DNA from: Haliclystus octoradiatus
Taxonomy: Eukaryota; Cnidaria; Staurozoa; Stauromedusae; Haliclystidae
Assembly: GCA_916610825.1 (NCBI GenBank)
Contig: OU744454.1
Location: 2,338,501-2,402,500, forward strand
Direction of reading: 5' to 3'
DNA: 64,000 nucleotides
Positions 13,197-26,563 of the stretch are shown here, in pieces. The notes beneath the pieces were generated by a model. That model was not told the DNA's origin, did no database searches, and was given only the letters and a program-made list of their open reading frames with translations. A program made the translations under genes and the position numbers. Each line of letters starts with the position of its first letter. The stretch's first letter is position 1.

Positions 13197-13826
13197 AATA
13201 CGATGCAGCGCACTCGACATGCCAAGAGAATAAAAAATCTTATGAGAAAGTAATACTGGCTGTTGTTTGGTGAACTAAAATACTTATGCCGTTCAATTTT
13301 TTTTGTCAAGTAGTTACAATTATAATTGTTTATTCTATGCATTAATTCATAATAATTAAGAGTATAATTTTATTGGTATAGGCCTATATGTATATATATA
13401 TATATACTAGGACTCCCAATATGTAAATAGAAATTTGTGCTGTATAGGTATACGTTTCTAGCAGAAAAATAAAATGTGCTGAAAATTTAAACAATCGAAT
13501 CCCATATTAGAAGCCCATATTACATAAAAGAAAATAAAATAAAATTGAACATGAACAGTCTTTGAGACATTAAATTGCAATTTTCTTGTATAAAATGATG
13601 ATAGATGGTTCATATATATTCTCACATGATATAAGAAATTCTTTTCCAAGATATTTTGTATATTTGATTAATATTCCACATTATAAATTGTTTATTTGTA
13701 CAGAGATATTGAGAATGTTTTTTATAATATTATTAGACTTTGATTTAATTGTGTGTTTTTGTTATTGACTTTAGACTCAATTACGCTGATTGAAAATAAA
13801 TTCGACCAGTTTGTTAATATTTGTCC

Positions 13827-13832
13827 TTTATT
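13827..13832 (-). terminator. Polyadenylation signal of SMCO4
   Basis: TTTATT on +, that is AATAAA on -, about 57 bases past the SMCO4 stop. Confidence 0.5.
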
Positions 13833-13888
13833 AATTTCATAATACAAATAATATAATCCATTGTTCAATAATAAAGTCCAACATTATA

Positions 13889-14068
13889 TCACATTTCCAT
13901 TTTTTGTGCTGTTTTTGTGTAGACATAAGCGATGATTAATACAACCGTTGCAAGGAAAACAGGTAATGCAATTTTAACTGCCATGTGTTTATTTTCCAAA
14001 TTCTCACGTTTGCGATCACGTTTCATTTTACTTGTTTCTTTAACTGTTTTTCCTTTTAATTGCCTCAT
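13889..14068 (-). CDS. SMCO4: Single-pass membrane and coiled-coil protein 4 (SMCO4)
   Basis: A 59-residue protein, exactly the vertebrate length. It begins MRQLKGKTVKETSKMKRDRK, the highly conserved basic N-terminus of SMCO4, followed by one membrane helix, KIALPVFLATVVLIIAYVYT, and a short tail ending AQKMEM. The cellular function of the family is poorly known. The coding part lies in a single exon. A candidate acceptor (tattttag, - strand) just upstream near 14118-14125 suggests a 5'-UTR intron. The gene converges tail-to-tail with AP5Z1, about 750 bases away. The call rests on N-terminal text, length and topology. Confidence 0.88.
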   Translation of the reverse strand: MRQLKGKTVKETSKMKRDRKRENLENKHMAVKIALPVFLATVVLIIAYVYTKTAQKMEM

Positions 14069-14759
14069 GATTATTTGATATTGAAAGCTGTCTTCAAATA
14101 TAAATAACTTGACTTCTAAAATAAAATCTTCCGAAGCAGAAACAACAAAGCCAATATCTTGCCAAGTGCCAACTCACCACTAGAAAATGTTTCAGGAAGA
14201 ATTTTGGCAGTACAGATAATGAGCCTCGTATTTAAGAAGAGGCTCGTGCTATTAACTTGCTTCGTGAAACTGAAAATTGACATCATTTCTCGCTCAACTT
14301 TCAAGCCTCGACGATGTTTTTGTGGATTGATTTGAACTCGAATAAGATGATGTTTTCTCATTCATGTATTTGAAGCAAATATGTGCTGGTAAACTTTTGT
14401 CTGGAATCAAAGATGTGATAATATAATTTTCAACATCTCAAGTGGACGGTAAGTAAAATTTAAGATTTCAAACAATAATTCGCAAGGTGCAGTCAAGCGA
14501 CCAATATCAACACACAGCTAGAAGTCTTAGTGAAGCACCAAACACTGTCTTCTAGTACAAACCTTTGCTAAATATAGCACATTCAAATCTCATTTAAGAC
14601 TTCGCTGAAAGTTCAATTCGTATTTTGAGAATGGAATCGTGATATATAAAAATTCAGACATCATATAGCAATTTTAGGGCCAGATAAAGTCAGTCAACTA
14701 GGATGGCTTTCTGTTAGAGACAGAATAACATCGCATCAACTAATACTTCACTCATAAAA

Positions 14760-15125
14760 TTAAATTCGAACTAGCTCCTCCTTTGCTTTCCAACTGCCGT
14801 ATTCCACCAGAACAAGATATCACGCCCACAATGATATTTACATCAAGTCGAGCCATCGCCATTCATTTCAAGATGCTGGTGCGCATAAGTGGAACGATCT
14901 ACCGTCTACAATGAAGGAAGTCCAAACCAGGCTTACTTTCAAATGTCTCTTTGAGAAGCACTTACGTTCTTAATATACTTTATACTTACCACTCTTTCCT
15001 GTTATTTAAACACTTTTTACTTAATGTCTGTTTTCCTGTTAACTTAGCTATGTAGCCTATCAGTTCTTTGAAAAAAAGTTATGTATAACTCAAAGGTTTC
15101 TGAATAAATGATGATGATGATGATA
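14760..15125 (+). mobile_element. LINE 3' end with (GAT)n tail
   Basis: Contains NDIYIKSSHRHSFQDAG and WNDLPSTMKEVQTRLTFK, then a stop at 14974, about 135 bases of 3'-UTR and the tail gaataaatgatgatgatg. Same family as the 943-1473 fragment (shared NDIYIK and WNxLP). The 5' portion is absent. Confidence 0.8.
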
Positions 15126-16350
15126 TTAAAAACTTTTTACAAGATCGCCCGTGCCTATTTTTGTGCGATCTGGGATTGAAAACTTACAAGCTGAATCATA
15201 GGTTTCTCATTATTTAATGGTTTTATAGGTGAAATTCGATAAATTTAGATTCAATTAAGTTTAATAAGCTTGTTAGGATTCCGTTGTACTGAAAATCTCT
15301 ATGTTTTTCATCAATTATAATATTTATATTTTTGTAAACATTCTCATCTCACTTAAGCAAAATTCAAATACAGTTGGCTTAGCCTTTCACCTCCTGGACA
15401 TGCTACGGCGCTGGAGTAGTATTTCTGTAACAAAATACACATCTAAATTTATGCTCTGCACTCGTAGTTACAATTTGCATATTTAAACCTTATACCACAT
15501 AAACTTCTTTAATTTTCTACAGAAATACAAAACAAACAAAATATGTTTATTATCTTATCTAAATTGCTAAGCTTCAATCTGTTACTGATTTTATCAGAAA
15601 ACCTCAGAATTCCACTGTAAAGAGACACAACTTCTACGATGACGTCATAATTACTGCAATACGGCATGATGCCCACTTTTTGAGCGGGCCGAGACTACCT
15701 TGAGAAATGATCTCAGCCCGATCAAAATAGTAGGCACGCTTTTCAGTGTCTGAAAATATTGTTTGGACAGTGTTTTTGCTTGGCCCGTGCTCAAAACCAC
15801 TTGACACCTTCACACCTTTGATGTGTTAATTGACGAGTACCATGCCTATTTTGCTGCAGTGTAAATGGCTCTTTTGTAATCTTTTTCCCGTTTCTATGAC
15901 CATTTTATATGCATTTGAGCTAAGAAGGGTTTCACCGTAAAATTACTGCCCTTGTAAAGCTGTCCTGCTGTGATTCTATTGTTTGATCGGTTCAACACCT
16001 CCACTGCACCTTGCGAATTAGGCTACCGCTAGAGTACTAGCAAGTTGGGCTCTGTGCTGACGGTGCTGACTCTTTACTATATGTTGTTCGACTTGCTAAT
16101 ATTATGCTTAATTGAAATTATTGTCTTGATCTTGTTGCTCGTTGATGGCGGCAGGGGTAGCTTAGAACGGAATTACGGAATGGAATTGACCATGTCCATG
16201 GAGATGGAGGTATAAATGCAAGAGCCAGACTGGAAAGTTTGCTGTTTGCAAGCAAGATCTTGGCCGCACAATCATTTTCGCATCTGAAATTCCAACCGCA
16301 CATTTCATAATTTTATCCGTATTTTATAAGTAAATGACATACTTTCCACG
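15126..16350. other. Intergenic stretch without a supported gene
   Basis: No exon with good splice context was found. It contains a palindromic tgacgtca at 15638-15650 and ordinary AT-rich DNA. Confidence 0.5.
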
Positions 16351-16596
16351 ATTATTTAGATGTTACAGTATATCAAAAATTTGCCTACATCTGTGATCCA
16401 CCCGCACAAAATTACACAACAATTTGCTTTCAGCTGCACATTTCCCGATGGAGTACACCTAAGTTCTTGAACCTCAGCTCGTTCTGTTTGTCTGTAATAA
16501 GTCTGTGATCTACATACTTTGCGACTTGGCGTTTGCGACTGAGGTTTGAGAGAGAGAGTCCGCAGGATTAGGCCGTTTGTGGGCGTGTCATTTTCA

Positions 16597-17444
16597 TTAA
16601 TCACCAATGGCGTCATTAGAAAAGTGTAACTTCTGAATTAATGTTTTGAAATGATTTGTATTCTTTACATGTGATTTGATAAGATGGCGGAGTGGTTGAA
16701 GAGCCATATCAACAAAGGCTGATAGTTTTTCAGTATGAGAATTACAGCCAGAAACAGTGGGCCTTCCTCGGGCCCCAGGTTTGTGTATCTTCGGTAGTAT
16801 GTAAAATATAGGTGTTCTTGTTTTTGCTGGCGAAAGTACTGCTTCCAGTGTGACTACATCAATCAGGTTTTGATTTGTTTGATGATTCGAATCTTGCAGC
16901 CGGGTCTGTTTCTCCCAGGTCATGATAGGTAGTTTTGTCTTGAAGATGTGCATGTACTTTTGTTATATATTGGTCTCGTGTCATATTGACAAGTGCTCCT
17001 CTGTTGTCGCCAGGTTTGAAAATAATTTTATGGTTTGTTTTTAATTTCATGATCTCTTGTAGTGTCTTGTAGTGTTGTGTTGTGACTGTTAGATTTTGTT
17101 ATGTTTGATAGCCAGTGGTCTGTGTGTTCATTTAGTTGTTGGAGTGACCTTTCGAGTTGTTGATTGTAGGCTTTATATGAGTAGTTTGGTGCCTGCTGTT
17201 GTTTGTGGTTAGTTAAATCAAGGGTTGCATTTTGTGGTGGATAGCACCAAGTATTGTGATGATAGCGTATACGGTTTTTGAAACGTTCAAGGTCATCAAA
17301 TATTTCCTTTCTGTAATTTTCATGCTCTTGTGGTTTTTGTATAAATTTTGTCCCCTTCAAAAATAGTTTCAGTAAATGTTGTGGGAATTGTATATCAGTG
17401 AGATTGATGACGGTTGGTTTGAGGATCGAAGAAGAACTTATCAT
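16597..17444 (-). pseudogene. Penelope-like element reverse transcriptase, 3'-truncated and frameshifted
   Basis: Three overlapping frames on - form one degraded reverse transcriptase. The N-terminal part has TVINLTDIQFPQHLLKLFLK (17444-17028). Next comes NHKIIFKPGDNRGALVNMTR (17050-16859), then FYILPKIHKPGARGRP and TVSGCNSHTEKLSAFVDMAL (16953-16597). The FYxLPKIHKP...RPxVS block followed by LQPL is typical of Penelope-like elements. At least two frameshifts separate the blocks, and the frame ends before the catalytic YxDD and any GIY-YIG domain. It appears to have inserted into the end of Rep copy A. Confidence 0.75.
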
Positions 17445-18534
17445 GACGGGACCGAGAACCTGGTGTTGCTCGATAATAAACTGGTTTACGTTGCATCAAA
17501 ATATTTAATGGCGGCAGGTTTGGCAAGCTTTCTGTTAGCAAGTGGGCTACTAAAGAAGTTAAACGGTTATCTTCCAGTTCATTTATTTTTTTAACAATTT
17601 CAGCATCTAGGAAATGAAATCTCAGTACTACATAGTAGAAAGCAATTATTCATTGAGATTTGTTGTTTTGGCAATGTGATTGAAGTTAATGTGTTGTTTT
17701 AAACTTACATTGATCAGCCATTGAAATAAATTTTTGGAAATCCTTTGTTTTTAAAGGATGAAAATCCAAATCCGTTAAAATATGCTTTTCAAATATATTG
17801 TCCACATCATTTTGGGTCACCAACATGTCATGTGGTAATAGGTTGCATCGGTAAAATACCTGTAAGTAAGACACGGAATCATTACTTGATTGTTGTGAAC
17901 TTCTTCATAAATGATTATATAGAAATGTATTTTCATACCTCTGTCACATTTCGTGCCGTGCAGATCCCATTCCTTGTCAAAACGTCCCAATGTCATAACA
18001 AGATGGTTGAGGAAAGATGGTAAGTCCTGTGGTGTGATTGCCGAGAATACTACCACTGTTTTTCGATCTGTTGTAGTGTCGACAAACCTCTGAAAGAATG
18101 GTGTCCACTGACTTTCATCAAATTCATTTTGATTTTGATTTTTTTCTTGCGGGAGCAAAGTTGCAAGAGTCAAAAGTTCTGTTCTTCCCGCATGCGTGGA
18201 TTGAAAATGTATTAGTAGAATTATGTAAGTAAATGATTGAATGAACACTGATTGTATGATCACCTTACCCTCTCAATTAATATCAACATCATCTGTAAGG
18301 AATTTGTGCACTTCTTTAATGTGCCCATAACGAATATTGACCTGAATAAATTTAACAATTCGTTAACAATCTATTTTAATTTAATTGAAATGTTATTGGT
18401 AGAATTGTAAACTCACTTTGTTTCAAGAGATGTATATCCTAGGAGTTAAATTTAGGGATCCAACGTCTGGATATTTTGATAGTTTGGATTTGAAAAAGCA
18501 TTTTAAATATTCTTCCAAAATGTTGATTAATCTC

Positions 18535-18680
18535 AGCTCTGAGCCATCCTCAGATGGTACTCATTTGATGTTTCAGATAAAGTCAAGGCTGAGTTGACCT
18601 TAGGGGGATTTGAACCACGGTCGATCAGATATGATCCGATCTGAAGTTCGGTTGCTCTGCCATCTGAGCTAATCCTCCTA
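18535..18680 (-). mobile_element. tRNA-derived SINE inserted in Rep copy A
   Basis: On - it starts taggaggattagctcagatg (A-box region, gctcagatggcagagc) with B-box ggttcaaatcc about 50 bases on, then a non-tRNA body aaggtcaactcagccttgac and gagtaccatctg. The same body follows a matching head at 55.6 kb (+), which shows a dispersed SINE rather than a tRNA gene. It breaks the exon after SGFALCHL. Confidence 0.8.
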
Positions 18681-20744
18681 AGTGGCAGAGTGCAAAGCCA
18701 GAAAATTTAGAACCTCCAGTGGGCTTTGCTTTTCTCTCGCAGTGGGCAGGGTACAGGTATTTGATTCCTAGAAAATATTTGATAGGTTCAATTTCTCCTT
18801 CTTCGTTCATTGCTGCCAGACCCAATCGCAAGAAGATGTTCAACGTTTTCTCTGAATATTTGTGTGCACCGACACACTCTCCATATGATGTTGATGGTGG
18901 GTGTTGAAAAACTCGATATTTTGTGTTACCGTCTTCATCTACTAGCTTGTGGCATCTGCTTTTGGCTAAAAATTAAATTATAATGCTATAGCATTAATTA
19001 ATTATCTATGGAATTGGATATGTAGTATGCTACTGTCATTTGTTCAATACCTTTGTTACAGTCATGAACTTGTAGGGTCTCCGCTAAATTGACGACTTCA
19101 AGTAGTTCCGTTTCGTTATCGATTAGGCCTAGGTCTTTGAGAAATTCTGTTTGATACCGTGCAATATCGTACGCACGACAGACAATTCGTTGATGGGTGA
19201 TATCAAACAATTCTTTTTCTATTTTTACTCCACCATGAATGTGTGGCTTACCACCTTGCGGCCCATGAGACAGAAACTCATACCTGTAACATGCTCCTGT
19301 AAATTTGAATAAAATTGCAATATAAAAAACTGTTTATGGAATTGTTTCTTGTGTTTTTCAGTGAAATGCCTTACCAATGACTTTGCCTAAACCTAGCTCT
19401 TCTCCGCCGATTCTCCATTGCCAATGCCAATAACTCGCCCTTTCCCATGATCGACACATTAATGAATTGTAGGAGTTCATGAAATGTTTCAGCTCTGCTG
19501 GACTTTTGTCACTGTATTGGTAAATTGTGTGATATGATTAGCGTCAGTGATGAAATTGTTGAAAAAAATATTTAATGATAATACTTACATGTTGTGCTTG
19601 AGGATGGATAGACGGAGTGGCTTAAGTCCATACGTCTCCATGTCGTTTGCTGTGTCTGTAAGGAAATAAGCCCATCCTCCTTCGCCTCTCTACTGGGCAC
19701 ATAGATTACAAGCATTTCGTTTTTCATCTAGTGCACCAAACGTCATATGATCTGTTTCGAGAGACTCCAGAGTGACGCCTGAGGTGTTACTCAAGGACTC
19801 TATACCTCGTAGAAACAGCTGCATTGATATTTTCCATCTCCTTGTTTGTCATAACAAAGAATGCCCAGCTATGATAATCTTGATCTCTACTAGTTAACAA
19901 TGCAAGGTCATTGAGGCAAACTGAGAATTGATCTTTGAGAGACGCTAAGGATTTCCCTGTTGGATACAATGAGTTGTACATCACAGATGGCAATGCGCCA
20001 ACTACGGAGTCATTAACCTGTCAATGAACAATTGGAAATATCATGCCATGACTTATGAAATAGATATGCAGATCATGATAATTTCCAGGCTATAGTACAG
20101 AATCCTGCTTGTGAAATTATATTTATTTGCAAACAAAATGTATAGTTAGATTACCTGTCTATGAAATATCCGTGGGGCAATCATCGCTTCCGTAAACAAC
20201 AATGGAATCGACTTGTCATGGACAGTTGAGCTCAAGTGCTGCATAACCTGTGCTGTTGTGTTTCGTTGTTTGAAAGAGCCATTGAATGGGATATTGCACT
20301 GCAGAGTGGAGTTTAGAATGTAATGTCCTGATGTTAAATCTGTGAAATGTTCTGTGAAATTAAAAATGACAAAGGTTGAGAATGAAGTAAGTAGATATTA
20401 CCATGAATAAGTGAAAGAAAAAGTGTACAATTGATTGTTTATACCATGTTGATGAAAATGTGAATGTTCACATGTCATCTGAGGTTATGATATGATATAT
20501 TTTGTCATTTTGACCAGCAAATAAAGGACACTTTACGCAATAGAAAGTGTCACTTACATACAGCCTTAATATTAATTAAGAACTAGATTAAATAAACGTT
20601 ATTAATTAAAAAATGGATATGACTATTGCTATATGCATAAATACATATGACATACAGTATCAGGTTAACAACTGTTAATGTAAAGATATGTATCTATACA
20701 CTAGCTATATGTAATACTATACGACTATTTTTTTATCTATATAA

Positions 20745-20882
20745 ACACTTTACAAAATGCTGACAAATTAAATGATCGTAGTTTCTCCTTGAATTGAGCA
20801 ATAGTTTTTGATGTTACAATGTCATCCGCCAGATTGTTCTACCAGGGTATTATACGGTTACAAAACTGGTTCTGAACGGATT
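20745..20882 (-). mobile_element. LINE reverse transcriptase C-terminal remnant
   Basis: The - frame reads NRIIPW*NNLADDIVTSKT, then IAQFKEKLRSFNLSAF, the usual LINE ending (WNNLP...F+..L). It contains a stop and lies in an intron of Rep copy A. Confidence 0.6.
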
Positions 20883-21159
20883 GTAAACGCGGTATTATGA
20901 CCACTATTAAGTTTGTTCGTAAGTTTGTAAGTATGACCACTATTGTGCACATAGGTTATGCACTATTGGCATCAAAGGAAACGTTCAATTGGTTAGGTTG
21001 ATTTTGGCGGTTGTTGTTGTTGAACAATGGTGGTTGTAATGGTTGTTGAACAAGTGCAGGTTGAGGTTGTGCAGCATGACGTTGTTGAGTGGGTCGTAAG
21101 AGTATTTGTTGATGATAATAACGATTCTTTTGTATGATCTTTACAAATTGTGACCTTGG

Positions 21160-23280
21160 AAATTGAAAAAATTTGAAATTTTATTATATTATATTAGTTG
21201 ATGTTTTGCTGCTAGCATGTTGCAATTTATCCATAATGCAGTTGAGAAATGTGTTGATTATGAAAAGTCTTACCTGGCATATCAGACAGGTAGCCTGTGA
21301 TTGGAATTGCAAATTGTAAAAAAGATGTATGGCAGCAGTCAGTAGCATAAGAGCAACAAAGTTACTGGAAAGCCCAGTACATTAAAGTGGTAAAACATGT
21401 AACATGACGTTTAAAGGTTGCAAATAAGCAGCTGTTTTCATCGCATCATGAAAATTTGATACATATTACACAACACCTTGCGCGCACGTGAATGGGGAAC
21501 GTTATTGCCATGCAATGCTATAACAAATAGAAGTACACTTAAATCACTTTTAGCTATCAAACCATACCAATGGTAACAATAAATCAATATACAACTTCAT
21601 GGTCAAGCAAACAAATTTGTAAGATAACGAAACCGTAGAATAAGTCACATATAATTAAATCAGAAATACTTTAGTTCGCATATTACGATAAATAATAGGC
21701 AAATATAAATTTAAATACAATTTGAAGTCCAAGGCAACCAGCCACAATAATAAACAGTAAAGCCTTGTATAGGAATGGTAACAATGGTGAAATAGATAAT
21801 TCGCAAAGGGTGTGGTTTGATAGTTAAACAGCCAGCAGTACAATAATTTTGTGTAAATCACGGCAAATTAATCATCCCCTTGACCACTGGAAAGTTGGAA
21901 GGCAAAACCTTGAATATTGATTGCCTGCAAACAAGTGAAAACAATTTGATTAGAAGACAGCCAAACAATTGAAAGTAAATGAGAATCATGTAGAATTAAA
22001 TGAACAAATGCAAGTTAGAAACAGTTGTAGAATTTGTATTAATAGGCATAATAAGTTATTTACCCCTTGCAGGAACTTTCGAAAGAACGAGGCAATAATT
22101 ATCGAAATTTCATATCCGGAGGTTGTGCATTACATCCATACATTTAGGTCTAAAATTAAAGTAAAATATTGGCGATGAAAATCACAACTAAATCATTGGA
22201 GCGAAACACACAAGGCTGTGGCAGGCACATTCTGTAGAAAACGTAGAGGCAGTAGCTCCTTAATAACATTGAAAAGGTGGCAGTTGAAAGTCTGACTCGC
22301 CCAAACCAAACACGTGCGCGTTGCCAATGTTTGAAGGCAAAAGGTCACAAAAGTTTGGCTAAAATGACACTTCCAAAAGCAGAAAGAAATCGGCCAAACA
22401 ATTCACAGCCATACAGTTCAAAACAATAACAAAGGCATTATCAACAGATTCAAAAGCAAAACGATTAGAATCATTGAACAAACGTAATGGGTCTTACCTT
22501 GAAGGTGAAGGTGGTCCAAAATGATCGTAAATAAACTCAACCATTTTATGTACAGACAAGCAGCGACATAATTACAGCGGGTCTTTAAATTACATTATTG
22601 ATTTAATCATTCACAATATGTCCTTTGATAAGGTAGCAGACCAGTAACATATTTGTTGTTCAAATCATGTTTGATTTAATAGAACAGCAGTTTTGTTTAA
22701 GCAGTGAATAAAACTGATGAGCTTCTTCAGTTTGTGTAGACGAAATTGATCTGATTGATTGATTGGTGATAATGGATAACCTAGAAATTTAGATAATGAT
22801 AACAACTGAGTTGTTGTTGCAATGAAATTGTATCTACATTTGAATTATTTAATGGAGAATGAATACAAGTAAAAGAAATTATAAGGCTTTGCATTTTGGA
22901 AAGAATGAATGTTCATATACTCACTATTGTTCTATTGCTCTGTGTGCTGACCTTATTCCTGGAGTATTTTTTTCGTTTCATGTGTCTGTTATAAAATAAC
23001 ACCAAGGACCTTGTTCTCTTATCTGGGTACATAATCACTGAGATTGTTTCTTGCTGTTGATTTCATTGAATTGGATGGTGCTTGTATGACTTTCTGTTGT
23101 TCTACCCAAAGTTTTGTTAATGTTTTCCAGGCCATGATTAATAATTAAATGAGAATTGGTGAGGTTCATGGTCCTGTTCATTAAAGCTCCCCAAATATAA
23201 ACATGTGATAGGATTGATCAGTACTTGTTAGAAGTGAAAGATCTCCCATGCGTACATTTACATGAGACTTAAAATCTGCG
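21160..23280. other. Gap between Rep copies A and B
   Basis: No convincing exon on either strand. AT-rich, no clear repeat boundaries seen. May be intron or decayed transposon DNA. Confidence 0.4.
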
Positions 23281-23283
23281 ATG

Positions 23284-26200
23284 TCATCTGCCTGCCGGTT
23301 TAAATGTTGTGTTGAACATCGGTGAAGGCATTGCTCCAATTAAAGCCCCTTCAATTTGTCTGTAAAATATACGTGGGAATATTGAACCTTCCGGATATGC
23401 TAGCGGTATTGAACGGTTTGGCAACACAGAACAGAGATGTTGAAGATTCTGCCTGGTGTTTAGAGGTGTCCTATTGGAATACTTTGATCGAATTTTGCAC
23501 TGCAGCAATCCATTCAACAAATAGTGACCAGATGTACGATTGGAAGATGCAGCTGGAATGGAGAAATGAAAGTAAGTAGAAATTAGAAATGTACATGTAG
23601 CTGAAGAATAGAATGTAACTTAGCAGTAGAGGTTATTATTATGACTGATCATAGCTTACATGATTGAACGTAAGGTACTTGAATTGGATTTGTGGCCTAA
23701 GGCACCTGTGCTTGAATAGCACCAAGAAACAGTTCGTCATCTGATGCATTGTCTGAAGCCATGTCATCATTGTCGCTGTCTTGCATTGACTCCTCATCAC
23801 TCTCAGTTCCGATTAATATAGGTATACGATTTGGTTGTTGAACAGCATTTTTTCAAAGATTCTGAGGATCAACATAAACAGTGTAGCTTCGTTGTTCCGA
23901 TGCATTTTTTTTTGTGGAGTGTCCATAAGCCGACCTAAGAGAATTTATGTTGGATATTAAAATAGTGGATTGATGGTTCATTTAATAAAGTAACAGAATC
24001 CATGAGACTCACGGAGCATTGCTGTACACAAGCAAAACCAATGGGACGCCTCCATGTAGCAGGGTTCGCTTTTTACATACTAAAGTTTCTATCCCACAAC
24101 AACGAATGTTGACATCTTTTGTTTTTAAATATCATAAAATGGTAAAAGAAGTGAATCAATGTCGAGTTTGATAAAAATTTGATTTTCATAGAATGAGATT
24201 GCATCGGTGGTAGTATGGTAACATGGCAAGTGAACAATAGGTAATCCCGCTGAGTAATAAATAAACACATGGACGCCTCTTTAACACAACATATGCATTG
24301 CATTTAGTGCTACTCTGTTTAGTATTACCATTTGCAACAAGGCATTATTATTGTTACTGTTAGACTATTAATTTTTTTGATTTTTTACTTGTTCTTCTTT
24401 GTATGCGATGTCATAAATGATAAATCTGCAAGACTTGCTTGAAGATGGCAGATTTAGTTCAACATCATCTGTCAGTTTGTGTGGACGTTTTACGACCTTG
24501 TCTACTGTTTTCTGGTATAGAAAAATCTAGTTGATTAACTTTGGTTCCCTTCATTGCTTTTCTGGTCTTGCCAAAACATTGATTTCATTTCTTTTGAATC
24601 TTTTTTTTGTGCTAGATTTCACATTAAAATTTTTTGCCTTTGTATGCGTAAACTTGGAACCAAAACAATGCAAAGCATTACTTAATATACTTCAGCTTAT
24701 TTTCGAGGCTCTTGTCGAAGTTTTAACAACTGCTTTCCGAAAGTGGTTGTCCCCATTCATTATCTGCCAAATACCTGTAACAATCAGTTTAAAAGTGAAA
24801 ATTAGAAAATAATGTTGAACAAATTCATGAATCACATAACGGTGAAACATATATTTCATCACACAGGTACATACCGACATATATCATCTCTTTCATCTAA
24901 AACCATTCCATAAGTAATGCAGTCTTTTTTCGTAGGATTCTCGTTTTGTTTATTGTGCGTCACTTTAAACGTACTGAGACCTTTATAATTCAAACATGAA
25001 ATTGAAAATCAAACAGGAAAAATAATTAAACTTGTAATTGTTAATGCTGTGGTATAAATACAAACCTTTGCCATTTCCTCTCATTGTCAAGACATCGTAG
25101 GTAGTGTTGTGATTATTTGCCCTCCCTAACCGTACCAAGTTAGTTGATATGGTTAGTGGTGCCAAGTCATCGTTGGAATCTGGATGGGAACTGCCATAGA
25201 CTGGATGTTCATTTAAATGTATGATAGTTTTTTCAGATGAGTGATATCTCTCATTGCACACGATGACGCTAAGGCCATTTTTGTCGATTATCAAACTGGG
25301 GCTTGATGTCCAGTCAAGCTGAGACACCGACGACGGAAAGTCTGTTCTAGTACAGGCCAGTCTGTTGATGTTTGGCTGAAGTTGGGTGTTAAGTTCTGCC
25401 AAATGCTTCAAGTAGTGATTGGCAGGAATACTGCAAGTTCTTTTTCTAAAATATCATCTATGAAACGACAGCAACCTGCTGGGCATCTCACTTCAGGATA
25501 TGGATTTTTTTTAAAAAACTTGATCATATTTCCTATTTTCAAACTACCTGATAACTTTTTTTTCGACTCGTTGACGTCCAAGGTGATGTTGTTAAATTTT
25601 GGTAGCACTAGCCAGTGCTGAATGATATTGGGTGATATCAAATGGTATGAATTTGTCCAAGCATGTCGCAGATCCTGTGGAATAGCTTCCATGAATTGTT
25701 TGGGCTGGCGACATGCTGTGGTACCACTCAGCACTGACCACATCTGTGCTGGATATGAATGATGCCAATTCAAGTTGTTGCTTAGCATTGCTGTGCAATG
25801 GTGGCATGCCACGTTCCCCTCGCGTTGGCCATTGAAATCTCCAATTCTATGTTTTTTCAGGTTTGCTTGGAGGTTTTGAAAGTTCAAAGGATGTGTTGGT
25901 GTTGTTGTCATGTGACACACGCTGCACATGACGGGTGGCGTGTCACCATCAGATGAATCTTGCGAACAGGAATCAGCACTGCCTTCACTATCTGAGGTGT
26001 CAATCTAAAAATTGATAAAATCAGAATGAATCAAACGGCTGTGTTGTATTGTAACTGTAATGTTATGCTTTAGTGTTGACTGCTTACATAAATGTAGCTT
26101 TTTGTAAAATGCTAAATGCTAATCTAAATGCCGGCCTATTTATTATAGAAGAGTTACATTACATATGACTTTTTAATTGAAAAGTACTTACATCAGATGA

Positions 26201-26563
26201 TTTGAGTTGAACGTCATAGTGAATGGATACTCCATCATTGGGTCTATCAAGCAGTAGATGCAGAATCAGAGGAATCAGACTGTAATGAATATAAAATTTA
26301 AAATTAAACCATTGTTTGCAACAATCGTTTCTGTATATAATGACAAACTATTAATATGTATCCTAATTTGTAAGTACAACAACTGTATCATTTAATGTGA
26401 CATTGTGCTGACATTCAAGAAGGAAAAAATGTTTTGTAAAATGCTAATTCAATATCATGCATGAAAAGTGCAATTTACTTACATCTGATGATGATGATGA
26501 TGCTTCCATGTCAATGTCAGACGAAATTGAATCATTATTTTGTGAAGCAGACTGCTTGACGTC
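23284..26563 (-). pseudogene. Helitron-like Rep, copy B (N-terminal half only)
   Basis: Likely exons on -: 26563-26486 (acidic/Ser-rich, DIDMEASSSSSD), about 26280-26190, about 26007-25069 (TSDSEGSADSCSQDSSDGD, then CSVC ... CHHC, then VRCPAGCCRFIDDILEKEL, then QLDWTSSPSLIIDKNGLSV), fragments at 24.8 and 24.5 kb (KRPHKLTDDVELNLPSSSKS), an acidic block at 23.9-23.7 kb, and 23545-23284 (SGHYLLNGLLQC, AYPEGSIFPRIFYRQ, GAMPSPMFN). The last exon aligns with the first Rep exon of copies A and C and then runs out. The paired CxxC motifs look like a zinc-binding region. Frames shift between 26.28 and 26.0 kb. B could be the N-terminal half of the same unit as A, with a duplicated exon. Confidence 0.5.

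Larger units (their letters stand above)
17395..21157 (-). pseudogene. Helitron-like Rep, copy A (intron-containing, broken)
   Basis: Exons on -: about 21157-20965 (Gln/Asn-rich), an exon ending about 20443 (QMTCEHSHFHQH), 20351-20155, 20017-19589 (one block, where copy C has an intron), 19511-19375, 19296-19051, 18965-18681, then about 18180-17939, 17859-17709 and 17606-17395. Protein text: TSGHYILNSTLQCNIPF, LLFTEAMIAPRIFHRQ, ALPSVMYNSLYP, FLTDTANDMETYGLKPLRL, CRSWERASYWHWQWR, GGKPHIHGGV. The HIH at 19235-19243 is the HUH metal-binding motif of rolling-circle initiators. LPSFLNHLVMTLGRFDKEW resembles the linker before the helicase in Helitron-like proteins. Breaks: an in-frame TAG (CAQ*RGEGG) in the second block, a frameshift at the missing-intron site, a SINE in the Y2 exon, and a Penelope insertion at the 3' end. 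Confidence 0.7.

Noticed and set aside
18605..18680. tRNA gene on - strand with A and B boxes
   Set aside because: The cloverleaf is imperfect, and the same head plus a shared non-tRNA body occurs at 55.6 kb, so it is a SINE.
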